Of a stretch of DNA of 64,000 nucleotides, positions 8,930-17,439 are shown piece after piece. The number at the start of each line of letters is the position of its first letter. The first letter of the stretch is position 1. Made by a program: the position numbers and the translations under genes. Under the pieces are notes generated by a model. That model worked only from the letters and a program-made list of their open reading frames with translations, was not told where the DNA came from and made no database searches. The DNA comes from Lentimicrobiaceae bacterium. GTDB lineage: Bacteria > Bacteroidota > Bacteroidia > Bacteroidales > JALOCA01. The stretch covers positions 1 to 64,000 of the forward strand of contig JALOCA010000008.1 of NCBI GenBank assembly GCA_023227965.1, given 5' to 3'.

Positions 8930-10152
8930 TAAATATAATCGTAGTCGAAGACAATCCTAATAAAAAGGAGAAGATTAGGATGTTAATTGAGAATAGTATT
9001 GATATTCCTAAAGAGAATATTGATTATGCTCCAAATGTTAATTTTGCAAAGAGGTTGATTTATAAAAAATCATATGACTTAATGATTTTAGATCTTGTCT
9101 TGCCTCTTGACAATGATGAAATTCCAAAACCAGAAACAGGGTTAGGGTTTTTAGACGATTTGCATTCAAGTCCTCAAATTAAACCGATTATTCATATTGT
9201 TGGTTTAACTGAATTTTCAGATTATATTGAAAAATACAAAAATAAATTTGGCGATTATCTTTGGCACTTAATAAACTACAAGGCAGAGGAATCTGACTGG
9301 CAAGAGAAACTTAAAAATATTTTGTATCATTTAATTAAAACTAAAAAGGAGTTTTTGTCAAATGAAAATATTAAATATGATTATGATATTGCAATAATAA
9401 CCGCTGTAAGCAAAGAAAAAGATGCTGTACTAAAATTAGATGCTGATTGGTCAAAAATTTCAATATTAAATGACTCAACATCATATTACCAAGGTGTCTT
9501 TGCTAGAAATGAAAAAAAATTAAAAGTAGTTTCGGCTTGTACACCCCAGATGGGAATGAATGCTGCGGCAACATTGTCAATGAAATTAATATACAATTTT
9601 CGCCCTCGATATTTAATTATGGTTGGAATTTTAGCAAGTACAAAAGAAACAGCCACACATGGTTATGGTGATATTATTGTAGCTGACCAGTCATGGGATG
9701 GTGGAGCTGGCAAGATTACAGAAGATAATGAAGGAAAACCATTCTTCAAGCCAGGTGCAAATTATTTAGCCTTAGATGCAGATTTAAAAGAACGCATTTT
9801 GTCTTATCAAGGCAACAAAATTCTTTCACAAATTCGGGATAATTGTCAATTTAAGAAACCTAATACAATATTGCAACTTCATGTTGGACCTGTTGCTTCT
9901 GTTGCTGGTGTAACAGAAAATAGAGAAATTGTTGAGGAGTTAGAAAAACATCAAAGGAAGATTATTGGAATTGAAATGGAAACCTACGGAGTTTTTTACA
10001 GCGCCAATAATTGTTCTAACCCTAAACCAAAGGTTATTTCGATAAAGTCAATTTCTGATTTTGCAAATACCGATAAAAATGATATTTATCAAGAATATGC
10101 TTCTTATACTAGTTCAGAATTTATGTATCAGTTCGTTTTAAATGAATTATAA
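8926..10152 (+). CDS. dtcC: Receiver-purine nucleosidase effector (DtcC)
   Basis: 408 residues. Residues 1-130 form a receiver domain (E8-D9 after the first strand, phospho-acceptor D56 in LMILDLVLP). Residues about 146-408 form a nucleoside phosphorylase/MTAN-like domain: YDIAIITAV start, a PQMGMNAAA block, a LIMVGILAS Gly-rich strand, GDIIVADQ, and the IGIEMETYGVF segment that binds the ribose in this superfamily, followed by an Asp-containing ISDFAN loop. In Detocs this fusion is the effector, and the PNP-like domain cleaves the glycosidic bond of ATP to arrest phage replication. ATP as substrate is inferred from the family. Last gene of the operon, ending just before the second hairpin repeat. 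Confidence 0.88.
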   Translation: MINIIVVEDNPNKKEKIRMLIENSIDIPKENIDYAPNVNFAKRLIYKKSYDLMILDLVLPLDNDEIPKPETGLGFLDDLHSSPQIKPIIHIVGLTEFSDYIEKYKNKFGDYLWHLINYKAEESDWQEKLKNILYHLIKTKKEFLSNENIKYDYDIAIITAVSKEKDAVLKLDADWSKISILNDSTSYYQGVFARNEKKLKVVSACTPQMGMNAAATLSMKLIYNFRPRYLIMVGILASTKETATHGYGDIIVADQSWDGGAGKITEDNEGKPFFKPGANYLALDADLKERILSYQGNKILSQIRDNCQFKKPNTILQLHVGPVASVAGVTENREIVEELEKHQRKIIGIEMETYGVFYSANNCSNPKPKVISIKSISDFANTDKNDIYQEYASYTSSEFMYQFVLNEL

Positions 10153-10160
10153 TATACCTA

Positions 10161-10229
10161 TTTGCAAGCACATTGCCATAGCCCCACGAGCCAACGCTTC
10201 AAACAAAGCTTTGTCAAAGAGCTTGCAAA
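10161..10229 (+). repeat. Hairpin repeat DR2, right of the defence operon
   Basis: Direct copy of the 4953-5014 core (GCCCCACGAGC, AACGCT, CAAAGCTTTG, CAAAGAG). The outer arms here are TTTGCAAGC and GCTTGCAAA, which pair with each other but differ from those of the first copy. The remaining 10230-10388 holds no gene that I can support. Confidence 0.6.
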
Positions 10230-10388
10230 GCCAACGTACCGAGAGAAATTGTTTTAAAAATTTGCCGACACATAAAAAAATAAAAAAACGCGGACACACG
10301 AGCTGTCTGAAAAGACAGAAAGTAAAATGACAATGATACGGAAACTGAATAATGACAATGGTTTACAAGACTGGAAGACAGAACACCA

Positions 10389-10527
10389 GGCGGTAACAGG
10401 CGGTATATTTTATTGCCGAGTTACTGCGGGTTTCAACGTTTCTGCATCTAATAAACTTTCGTGTAACTTGACAGGACAGTGCTTCGAAATCGGCAACAAA
10501 AACATACCGCCAAACCGTTGGCTGCCA
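10389..10527 (+). repeat. attC-like recombination site F
   Basis: Left arm GGCGGTAAC (10389-10397) is the reverse complement of the cassette start TTACCGCC 5.6 kb upstream (4779), so the three-gene defence operon lies in one large cassette. Inner AGGCGGTATATTTT and CATACCGCC partly pair. Crossover is G10517|TTGGCTGCC. Confidence 0.75.
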
Positions 10528-10594
10528 TTATCAGAACAATAGGAACCATAGAATAAGAATAAAAATAAAAATAAAAATAAAAAACAAATTCAGA

Positions 10595-11896
10595 ATGAAA
10601 AGAATCCTTCTACTGTTCTCCTGCATATCAATGTTGTATGGTGTGAATTTACAAGCACAAGACAGATCAAACAACCTGACAGATGGGGAGAAAGCCTATG
10701 TCTTGTCAAAATTTTGTACAGAAGTGAAATATAATTATGTATTCTATAACTATTTGACTTTCGACTGGGACAGTCTCTGTTTGGCCACACTGCCCACACT
10801 TTTAGCTACAAAATCTAAGGATGAATATGCTCACGAGCTACAACGCTTGTGTACCAAATTGCAAGACGGACACACTTCCATATATGAGGATAATTCGGAT
10901 AATAACTTGGATTGGATAAAGCCTTTTCCCATCAAGACTAAACGGATAGGTGACCGCGTTTTTGTAACAACCGTGTTAAGTACCAATTTCCAAAAACAAG
11001 GCGTTGAAATAGGAAGTGAAATCATAAAAATAGACGGATTAGATGTTATGGAGTATGTAAATCGCTATAAACGCCCCTACACATCATCATCCACCCCGCA
11101 ATGGTTGGATTATTCGCCTTATGCAGGCTTTGAACTGACGAAGGAGAAGGGTTCAAAAATATCAAAAATTTCATTTAAAAATCGGGACGGTAAAGCCTTT
11201 ACAGTTGAAAGCCATCGGAACATAAACTGGGATATAGACGCTAATGCGATATTTGATTATAAAACGATAGAAGGTAATGTGGGGTTGTTGAAAATAAATA
11301 CCTTCATTGGCAATGACTTTAAAAAAGAATTTGATGCGCTATATCAAAACATCAAGAAAACCGATGCTTTGATTATAGATTTGAGGGATAATATGGGCGG
11401 GAACTCTGGTAATGCAGATTATATCATTAGCCATTTGTCCATCACGCCTGCAAAGATGGGCAATTGGAGTAGCCGTATGTACATTGCCGCACATGGTTCG
11501 TGGGGATATCCGCAAGAGTGGTATATGGAAACGCCGGATGATTTGACACCCATGAATAAAGAAAATGTATATACCAAACCGGTAATAGTGTTGGTAAATG
11601 CCGTGACATTCTCATCTGCCGAAAATTTTTGTGTGACTTTTCGTGGTATTAAAAGAGGAGAAATTATAGGAACGCCCACAGGAGGAAGCACTGGCAACCC
11701 CATCCACATAGAACTTGGTTATGGGATTTTTGCTCAGATTTGTACTAAAAACGAATGGGATGTGGACGGAAATAAGTTTATTGGCGTTGGAATAAGACCT
11801 GATGTAGAAGTAAAGGAAAGCGTGGATACATTTTTGAAAGGAAAAGATATGGTGGTAGGGGAAGCATTGAAACAGATTGGAAAGAATAAAAAATAA
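10595..11896 (+). CDS. Secreted S41 family peptidase (tail-specific protease-like)
   Basis: 433 residues with a signal peptide (about 1-21, ending LQAQ). LQDGHTS near residue 90 is the usual S41 helical start, a PDZ-like region spans about 110-180, and the catalytic core runs from about 245 on: LIIDLRDNMGG, then the nucleophile Ser in TFSSAENF at about residue 339, then GTPTGGSTGNP. Lys of the Ser-Lys dyad is not assigned. Single gene of its cassette (start TTGGCTGCC, own arm GGCAGCCAA). An A-rich run (AATAAAAATAAAAATAAA) precedes the ATG at 10595, with no clear promoter. Target proteins unknown. Confidence 0.88.
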   Translation: MKRILLLFSCISMLYGVNLQAQDRSNNLTDGEKAYVLSKFCTEVKYNYVFYNYLTFDWDSLCLATLPTLLATKSKDEYAHELQRLCTKLQDGHTSIYEDNSDNNLDWIKPFPIKTKRIGDRVFVTTVLSTNFQKQGVEIGSEIIKIDGLDVMEYVNRYKRPYTSSSTPQWLDYSPYAGFELTKEKGSKISKISFKNRDGKAFTVESHRNINWDIDANAIFDYKTIEGNVGLLKINTFIGNDFKKEFDALYQNIKKTDALIIDLRDNMGGNSGNADYIISHLSITPAKMGNWSSRMYIAAHGSWGYPQEWYMETPDDLTPMNKENVYTKPVIVLVNAVTFSSAENFCVTFRGIKRGEIIGTPTGGSTGNPIHIELGYGIFAQICTKNEWDVDGNKFIGVGIRPDVEVKESVDTFLKGKDMVVGEALKQIGKNKK

Positions 11897-11921
11897 CGGC
11901 AGCCAATAAATAAAACTTCAT

Positions 11922-12107
11922 GTGGTACGCAGTGCCCGGCATAAAGTCCCGGTTGAACCGGGATTCCACTCAGAACATGGCGTTGACCTACGCTATATAC
12001 AGAGTATGTTGGGACATGAGAGCAGCAAAACCACTGAAGTATATACCCATATTACCACTAAAGGTTTCGATAAAATAAAAAGTTCATTAGATAATTGGGA
12101 TATTTAA
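11922..12107 (+). pseudogene. Tyrosine recombinase C-terminal relic (copy 3)
   Basis: Open frame retaining HGVDLRYIQ, LGHESSKTTEVYTHI and GFDKIKSSLDNWDI. It has the canonical LGHES where copies 1 and 2 read PGHES. Truncated at the N-terminus like the others. Confidence 0.8.
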
Positions 12108-12123
12108 ATTATTTTTATATTTG
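12094..12123 (+). promoter_or_regulatory. Outward promoter in composite site G
   Basis: The -33 box is ATTGGG here (weaker than TTTG) with an intact TATATTTG at 12116-12123. It reads toward the gene at 12196. Confidence 0.4.
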
Positions 12124-12195
12124 TGAACAGAAAGCAATAACTAATTACGAAATAACCGCCATAATGGTGGTTATACACTCGTTAGCGCCCATTTT

Positions 12196-12741
12196 ATGAA
12201 GACACTACCAATCATATTGTTGATTTTTTTATCGTGTGATTTGTTCGGTCAGATTGATTCGCGAAAAGATTGGCCAAAATCGATTCAGAACGAGTTTGAT
12301 TTGATTAAAGATCAATATATAGATACTTTCTTGATTTATTATGCATATTTAGGACCATGGACAAATCTTCCTGATTCATGTAAAGGGATTCCTTCTGTTT
12401 GGATACTTTGGAAAAAGGATAAAAACTATAGTGCCCAACAATTATTTTGTGATTCAATTAATAAAGACTCCCGACAAATCACTGACAAATCATTTACTTA
12501 TTTTCTTAATCATCGGAAAGACTTTAAATTAAAGGACGAATACTTCAAAAAGACTAAGAATTTACCTCCAATGCAAACTGACGGATTGGAAGAATATCTT
12601 ATTTTTATGACAAAAAAGGAAAATATCATTTTGAATCTTTCTGATTACCAAAGGGCAGACAATAAATGGAATTCTTTAGAGTGGGTTAAAGTGACGATTG
12701 AAGCAATAAATTTAACAAAGAATGAATTGAAAATAAAATAA
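12196..12741 (+). CDS. Exported protein of unknown function
   Basis: 181 residues with an N-terminal hydrophobic export signal (about 1-18, ending LFGQ; Cys14 in LSCDLF could alternatively be a lipobox). The rest is hydrophilic with several aromatic residues and no motif I recognise. Single gene of a 0.7-kb cassette whose ends match exactly (TTAGCGCCC / GGGCGCTAA). Only 15 bases separate the crossover from the ATG. Confidence 0.6.
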   Translation: MKTLPIILLIFLSCDLFGQIDSRKDWPKSIQNEFDLIKDQYIDTFLIYYAYLGPWTNLPDSCKGIPSVWILWKKDKNYSAQQLFCDSINKDSRQITDKSFTYFLNHRKDFKLKDEYFKKTKNLPPMQTDGLEEYLIFMTKKENIILNLSDYQRADNKWNSLEWVKVTIEAINLTKNELKIK

Positions 12742-12745
12742 AAAC

Positions 12746-12882
12746 GGGCGCTAACACCGTATAAATTTTATTGGGGTGGAAGTGCTAATTTTAAAGGCAT
12801 CGCTGCTACTGAAGCTTTGTGTACCTTGATAGTGAAGTGCTCCGTAGCTCCCCAACAAAACTTATACGTGCCGTTGGCGAGT
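12746..12882 (+). repeat. attC-like recombination site H
   Basis: Left arm GGGCGCTAAC (12746-12755). The inner arms CCGTATAAATTTTATTGGGG and CCCCAACAAAACTTATACG pair over most of their length. Crossover is G12873|TTGGCGAG. Confidence 0.8.
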
Positions 12883-12911
12883 ATTTAAAGAAATTACAAA
12901 TAGGAGAAATA

Positions 12912-14516
12912 ATGAATAGACTTGTTTTAATATTATTATTGATTTCCACACTTAAGATTCAAGCACAACAAACAGAAAATTCAAATATATATTTGATGGA
13001 CTTTGATTATTTTATCGAAAATCTGATTGCAACGCATCCGGATCCATTTACGGCTTTTGGAAATGAAATCGGATTTTATGGTGAAAAGCAAAAAATCAAG
13101 GAAGAAATAAAAAAAATATCTACGGATGATGAGTTCGTTTTTATACTGAACAAGTTTGTTTCCAGACTTGAAGATGGCCATACTTTCATAAATAAATCCT
13201 CAAAATCGAAAAACTCTGAAGTAAAAAATCTACCTGTTAGTTTTAAAGTGGCCTCAGATAAATTGTTTGTGCAAAACACTACAAAAGAATATAAATCTCT
13301 TATTGGCAAACCTGTAGTTTCAATTAATAATATTCCAATTGACTCACTTCTGGCAAAAGTGAAGCTATATTATCCAACAGAAAATATTTCAGGAAGTTAC
13401 TTTAACCTAATAAATATCCTCAAAAGTAATGTATCAGCACAAGAGTTTTTTGATGACAATTTAAATACGCTCAAATTGACTTTTAAAGGAGCTGATTCTG
13501 TTCAATCCGTTGTAATTTCATATGTTGATACACTAAATTGGCTTACACAAGAATCTTCGGTTACCATTCCCAACCAAAATGGTTGGATAAATTGTTCTAT
13601 GATTGGGAAAGACAAGAAGATTGCCTATTTTCAATGGAATAGTATGGTCAGTAGGGAATTATTAGAACATATAGTTCAAGAAAACCCCAAAAACATTGAA
13701 GGAAGCCTACAATGGATTTATGGAGGTATGTTAAGAGATAAAAGAACTGGCGATGTTAAAAAAGATATAAACCAAATTCCTGCGGTTTATGAGCAATTTT
13801 ACCTAATGCTACAAGAAATGAAAGTGAAAGGCTCAAAATACCTTATAATTGACTTACGAAATAACAATGGGGGTTATACATCATTAACTGAACCACTGCT
13901 TTACATTTTATTTGGTGAAAAATATTTAAATTTTGACTTTAATGCAGAATATATTGTTAAAATGTCGCCTCTCTTTTTGCGAAAATATGGAATCACAATT
14001 GACCAATACAACAACAGCAATAATACTGATTACATGATTGGAGATTATATTTCATCAGATTTTGGAAATATTCAAGGTAATTCTCATGCTGAAAAGGTGG
14101 AACACGTTGAAAACGGATATTATGGATTCGGTAAGGATTTTGTGAGAAAATCTATCAATCTTAATTGTAAACCGCAAATTGTTATACTTACATCTATCAA
14201 CACTTTTAGTGCTGCTTATCATTTCACATACTTCCTAAAAAGAATTGGAAATACAAAAATCATTGGAGTTGCACCAAGACAAGCAGGAAATTCATTTATG
14301 GAAAGCACACCATTCGAATTACCAAATACAAAAATAACAGGGAGCATTTCAAACTCAGTACAAATTCTTTATAAGAAGGATACAGAGACCGGTAAACTTT
14401 TGCATCCTGACTTTGAAATGACCTGGAAGGAGTTTAGTGAATATCAATTTAACAAAGATGCAGAAGTACTAAAGGCTATTGAATTAATTGAGACAGAAAA
14501 GATAAACACTCGCTAA
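12912..14516 (+). CDS. Secreted S41 family peptidase, larger type
   Basis: 534 residues from ATG 12912 (preceded by AGGAGAAAT), signal peptide about 1-20 (KIQAQ). LEDGHTF near residue 90 and a PDZ-like region precede the peptidase core: LIIDLRNNNGG near 313 and the nucleophile Ser in NTFSAAYHF near 432. It is longer than the relative at 10595, mainly through an insertion between these two blocks. The stop codon lies inside the left arm of the next recombination site, which is usual for compact cassettes. Function of the secreted protease unknown. Confidence 0.85.
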   Translation: MNRLVLILLLISTLKIQAQQTENSNIYLMDFDYFIENLIATHPDPFTAFGNEIGFYGEKQKIKEEIKKISTDDEFVFILNKFVSRLEDGHTFINKSSKSKNSEVKNLPVSFKVASDKLFVQNTTKEYKSLIGKPVVSINNIPIDSLLAKVKLYYPTENISGSYFNLINILKSNVSAQEFFDDNLNTLKLTFKGADSVQSVVISYVDTLNWLTQESSVTIPNQNGWINCSMIGKDKKIAYFQWNSMVSRELLEHIVQENPKNIEGSLQWIYGGMLRDKRTGDVKKDINQIPAVYEQFYLMLQEMKVKGSKYLIIDLRNNNGGYTSLTEPLLYILFGEKYLNFDFNAEYIVKMSPLFLRKYGITIDQYNNSNNTDYMIGDYISSDFGNIQGNSHAEKVEHVENGYYGFGKDFVRKSINLNCKPQIVILTSINTFSAAYHFTYFLKRIGNTKIIGVAPRQAGNSFMESTPFELPNTKITGSISNSVQILYKKDTETGKLLHPDFEMTWKEFSEYQFNKDAEVLKAIELIETEKINTR

Positions 14517-14645
14517 CATGCGGTATAAGAAATTGCCAATACAGTAGGTTATTCAAGGGTTGTAGCCCGCTTCAACTTTTGTGTAGCTTGATAGGACATC
14601 ACCCGCAAACGGCAACTTTTCATACCGCCAGCCGTTATGGCGCAT
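14508..14645 (+). repeat. attC-like recombination site I
   Basis: Left arm ACTCGCTAAC (14508-14517) overlaps the preceding stop codon and pairs with the cassette start TTGGCGAGT (one mismatch). The loop has TTGTGTAGCTTGATAGG as in other sites. Crossover is G14634|TTATGGCGC. Confidence 0.75.
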
Positions 14646-14707
14646 AATATTGATTACATAATACATTAATCTCTGAAATTAATTTTCAGCTAACTAATAT
14701 ATAAGAT

Positions 14708-15184
14708 ATGGACGAAAAAATTATTTGGAGCATTGGTTTTGTGCTATTTGTGATAATATTATGTATCGTTAAACCTAATATTGGTCGCATTTTTCTTGGT
14801 ATCTTCTATCTAATAATGGCAATCGGGATAAATATCGTTAATGCGATAACCAATCCACAATCTACGGTTCAAATGGGAGAAGCGTCACTTATAGGATTCT
14901 ATAGGATAATATTTTCAGAAGTTGTATCAAAGATTCCTGTTCTATTTATATTGGCAATAGCATTATTTCAGATTACTATGGGATTATTGATACTTAACAA
15001 GCATAAATATGTAAAGTATGGACTAATAGGCACCTCAATTTTTTTAATTCTTATAACCCCATTTGGTTATATTCAGATACCCTGGTTAGGAATTGCTGCA
15101 ATACAGTTGTATTTGTTGACAAAAGATTTTGATAAAACCTTTATTGAAATCACAGGTTCGTTATTTCGTCGAGATAAACACTAA
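14708..15184 (+). CDS. Four- to five-helix membrane protein, unknown function
   Basis: 158 residues with hydrophobic segments at about 6-22, 27-47, 75-97, 105-122 and 124-140, short loops and a basic tail (FRRDKH). I do not recognise a family. Only gene of its cassette. Confidence 0.6.
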   Translation: MDEKIIWSIGFVLFVIILCIVKPNIGRIFLGIFYLIMAIGINIVNAITNPQSTVQMGEASLIGFYRIIFSEVVSKIPVLFILAIALFQITMGLLILNKHKYVKYGLIGTSIFLILITPFGYIQIPWLGIAAIQLYLLTKDFDKTFIEITGSLFRRDKH

Positions 15185-15217
15185 TAATTACGCGCCAAAA
15201 TAAATAGGACTTCATGT

Positions 15218-15390
15218 GGTACGCAGTGCCCGGCATGAAGTCCCGGTTAAACCGGGATTCCACTCGGAACATGGCGTTGACCTGCGCTATATACAGTCCA
15301 TGCCGGGACATGAGAGCAGCAAAACCATTGAAAATATTTACGCACATAACAACCAAAGGATTTGATAAAATAACAATGTCTGTTGGATGA
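15218..15390 (+). pseudogene. Tyrosine recombinase C-terminal relic (copy 4, frameshifted)
   Basis: Reads HGVDLRYIQ and GHESSKTIE as in the other copies. An extra A near 15334 then breaks the frame. After correcting it the sequence continues EIFTHITTKGFDKI, with Phe where the catalytic Tyr should be, and ends differently (TMSVG). Confidence 0.7.
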
Positions 15391-15419
15391 TTTGGATATT
15401 TAAATTATTTTTATATTTG
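15391..15419 (+). promoter_or_regulatory. Outward promoter in composite site J
   Basis: TTTG (15391-15394), 17 bp, TATATTTG (15412-15419): boxes intact although the adjacent recombinase relic is degraded. It points toward the gene at 15521. Confidence 0.5.
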
Positions 15420-15520
15420 TGAACGGAAAGCAATAACTAATCACGAAATAAATGCTATATGGTGGTTATACAACCGTTGGCAGTAATTTTAAAACCACCC
15501 ATAAAACAAGAATAGACAAG

Positions 15521-16849
15521 ATGAAAAAAGGGATTTTATTTTTAGCAATTTCATTGAGCTTGGGATTGACTTCACTTAAAGCTCAAATTACTATTAGAGA
15601 AACTAATATTGTTGAAAAAGCAATTTTTAAACCTAAGCAATTTGATAGTTTGTCAAACATAACAATGCAAAAACACCCAATAGACTACAAAAAATACATT
15701 GGTTACAAATTATTTTTTCTACCTAAATCTAAAAATTATAAAACACAGTATAGCTCTGATAATAAGGAAAGAATCATTGATTTCTTATTTTCTAATGATA
15801 CCACCCAAATAATAAAAGATGGAAAAATTCCTTTTGAAAAAATTACTTTGGCTCAAATTTTTGGAGACCCAAAAAGCCTTAAAGGAGGAGCATTAGAACA
15901 ATACAATGAAAGAAAGAAAAAATATGAAAATATAGATAAGGCACAAACAAATATTTACATGCCTCATTTCTACCATGAACGAACGGACGAAACTGATGGA
16001 ACAATTTCTGGTGAAATTGGAACTTTTCCGGATAGTGTATATGGAAAATATTTTACTATTATTGATATTAAGGGTAAAGAACCTTACGGTTCTAAAGAAT
16101 TTAAAAAATTAGAAGATATTGATTTGGAAGATGGAAGAGATTGGCAATTAAGCCTTAAAATAACTCTAAGAAATGAATCAAATAAAGACACATTGTATTG
16201 GATTGTAGACCAAGCAAGATTTATAGGTAATCCGTTTTTTCTTGTTCCTTATTTTGAAAAGCAAAGGAATATTTATTTGAATAAAAATCTTGTGTTGAGA
16301 TATAGTGATAGAACTAATACTAAACTTGAAAATTTGATAGACGTAAAAACTGGAGCCACAATAAACATCAAATATGGTGAAACTTGGACTTGTTCTGATA
16401 TTAGCTTTGTTGATTCAAAAGATTCATATTATTTGAAATGTTTTTATTTTCTTAAAAATAATGACAGAGAAGTTAAAATTGAATTAGAAAGTGGTCTAGT
16501 AGATGATTATTTTATGCTTGAAACAGAATTTAAAAAACAAGAACTTGAAAAGCAGAAAAAAGAAGAACAACGTCAAAAAGAACAGCAGAAACGAGAAAAG
16601 AAAGAACAACAAGAGAAAATTAAGTTTAGAAATGATTGTATTGTAAAATGGGGACAAAAAATGGGCGGATACATTGCAGACGGTAAAGTTGTGTTAGGAA
16701 TGAATAAAGAAATGTGCATTGCTTCTTGGGGAAGCCCTATTGACATTAATCGAACGATTATAAAAGGACTTATGTCAGAACAATGGGTATATGGTTGGGG
16801 AACTTATTTATATTTTGACAACGGTGTGTTAAGTGCAATACAAGATTAA
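15521..16849 (+). CDS. Exported protein with charged coiled coil and BamE/SmpA-like C-terminal domain
   Basis: 442 residues from ATG 15521, signal peptide about 1-22 (LKAQ). The large middle part is unrecognised. Residues about 345-380 are a Lys/Glu/Gln-rich coiled coil (EKQKKEEQRQKEQQKREK). The last about 55 residues (VVLGMNKEMCIASWGSP ... EQWVYGWGTYLYFDNG) resemble the small SmpA/BamE-type fold: a 'G-M-x-x-E-V' start, 'WG-P' turn, then 'W-Y' strands. The same small domain occurs at the end of many Bacteroidota exported proteins. First of two genes in the cassette. Function unknown. Confidence 0.65.
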   Translation: MKKGILFLAISLSLGLTSLKAQITIRETNIVEKAIFKPKQFDSLSNITMQKHPIDYKKYIGYKLFFLPKSKNYKTQYSSDNKERIIDFLFSNDTTQIIKDGKIPFEKITLAQIFGDPKSLKGGALEQYNERKKKYENIDKAQTNIYMPHFYHERTDETDGTISGEIGTFPDSVYGKYFTIIDIKGKEPYGSKEFKKLEDIDLEDGRDWQLSLKITLRNESNKDTLYWIVDQARFIGNPFFLVPYFEKQRNIYLNKNLVLRYSDRTNTKLENLIDVKTGATINIKYGETWTCSDISFVDSKDSYYLKCFYFLKNNDREVKIELESGLVDDYFMLETEFKKQELEKQKKEEQRQKEQQKREKKEQQEKIKFRNDCIVKWGQKMGGYIADGKVVLGMNKEMCIASWGSPIDINRTIIKGLMSEQWVYGWGTYLYFDNGVLSAIQD

Positions 16850-16857
16850 AAACCATT

Positions 16858-17424
16858 ATGATAAAACGAGACGATTACATAAATCTAATTGAAGAAATTA
16901 GAAATACAGATAAAAAATCGTTAGATGAGTTTATTGAAAAGGTAATTGAACCTTTACGAAATGAGAATAAAAATTTCATTGAAGTGTTATATAAAGACAT
17001 TCATTATCTTATTAAAGACATTGATAAAGAAGGCGAAAACAATTTGGTTATTGAGAATGGTGGACTTGTGATTGAAGATGGTGGTTTGAAATTAACGGGA
17101 TACCAATCAAGATTACATAATTTAGCAATTTGGTTACATATGGAAATTTGCAAAAAACTAATTGAAGAAAGCCCTTTTACTTTTGTTGAAAAAATGGAAA
17201 ATTTTGAAAGAAACTTTTTAAATAAACCAAATTACACGCCTGAATACAAAGCAAAACTTGACAAAATAAAAAGAAGTTTAAAAAAAGAACGAAAACTTAA
17301 TTTAGGAGAGAAAGAGAATTTTGGGAACAAGATTTTTGACATTGACAACCTTGAATTAAAACCAAATATTGCTGGTATTGGAATAAATGGGAATAACATA
17401 ATTAATAAATTTAGAAAAACTTGA
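16858..17424 (+). CDS. Hypothetical cytoplasmic protein
   Basis: 188 residues, charged, no signal peptide, mostly helical by composition; the tail IAGIGINGNNIINKF is Gly/Asn-rich. I see no known motif. It starts 8 bp after the upstream stop, in the same cassette, and is probably co-transcribed. There may be a functional link with the exported partner, but nothing in the sequence shows what. Confidence 0.6.
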   Translation: MIKRDDYINLIEEIRNTDKKSLDEFIEKVIEPLRNENKNFIEVLYKDIHYLIKDIDKEGENNLVIENGGLVIEDGGLKLTGYQSRLHNLAIWLHMEICKKLIEESPFTFVEKMENFERNFLNKPNYTPEYKAKLDKIKRSLKKERKLNLGEKENFGNKIFDIDNLELKPNIAGIGINGNNIINKFRKT

Positions 17425-17439
17425 TAATAGAATAAAAAC

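Larger units (their letters stand above)
11898..12190 (+). repeat. Composite recombination site G
   Basis: Arm GGCAGCCAA (11898-11906) pairs with its own cassette start. Then come the two hairpins, recombinase relic, promoter, hairpin ATAACCGCC/GGTGGTTAT, and crossover G12181|TTAGCGCCC. Confidence 0.75.
15192..15486 (+). repeat. Composite recombination site J (decayed relic)
   Basis: Arm GCGCCAA (15192-15198), two hairpins, recombinase relic with frameshift, promoter, hairpin with AAATGCTATATGGTGGTTAT where pairing is weaker, crossover G15476|TTGGCAGTA. Confidence 0.7.

Noticed and set aside
10142..10542. Two small plus-strand frames after dtcC
   Set aside because: Both lie over the hairpin repeat DR2 and attC-like site F. 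Their translations are low in protein character and a similar peptide appears at 4837-5055 only because the DNA repeat is shared.
2420..12107. Short intact frames of recombinase ends as functional small proteins
   Set aside because: They lack the catalytic Arg boxes and the DNA-binding N-terminal domain, begin in hairpin sequence and one copy is frameshifted. Best read as relics within recombination sites.
15150..15356. Minus-strand frame over composite site J, with a similar one at 11778-11969
   Set aside because: The shared peptide arises from the hairpin DNA of the composite sites read backwards and lacks any start or family support.
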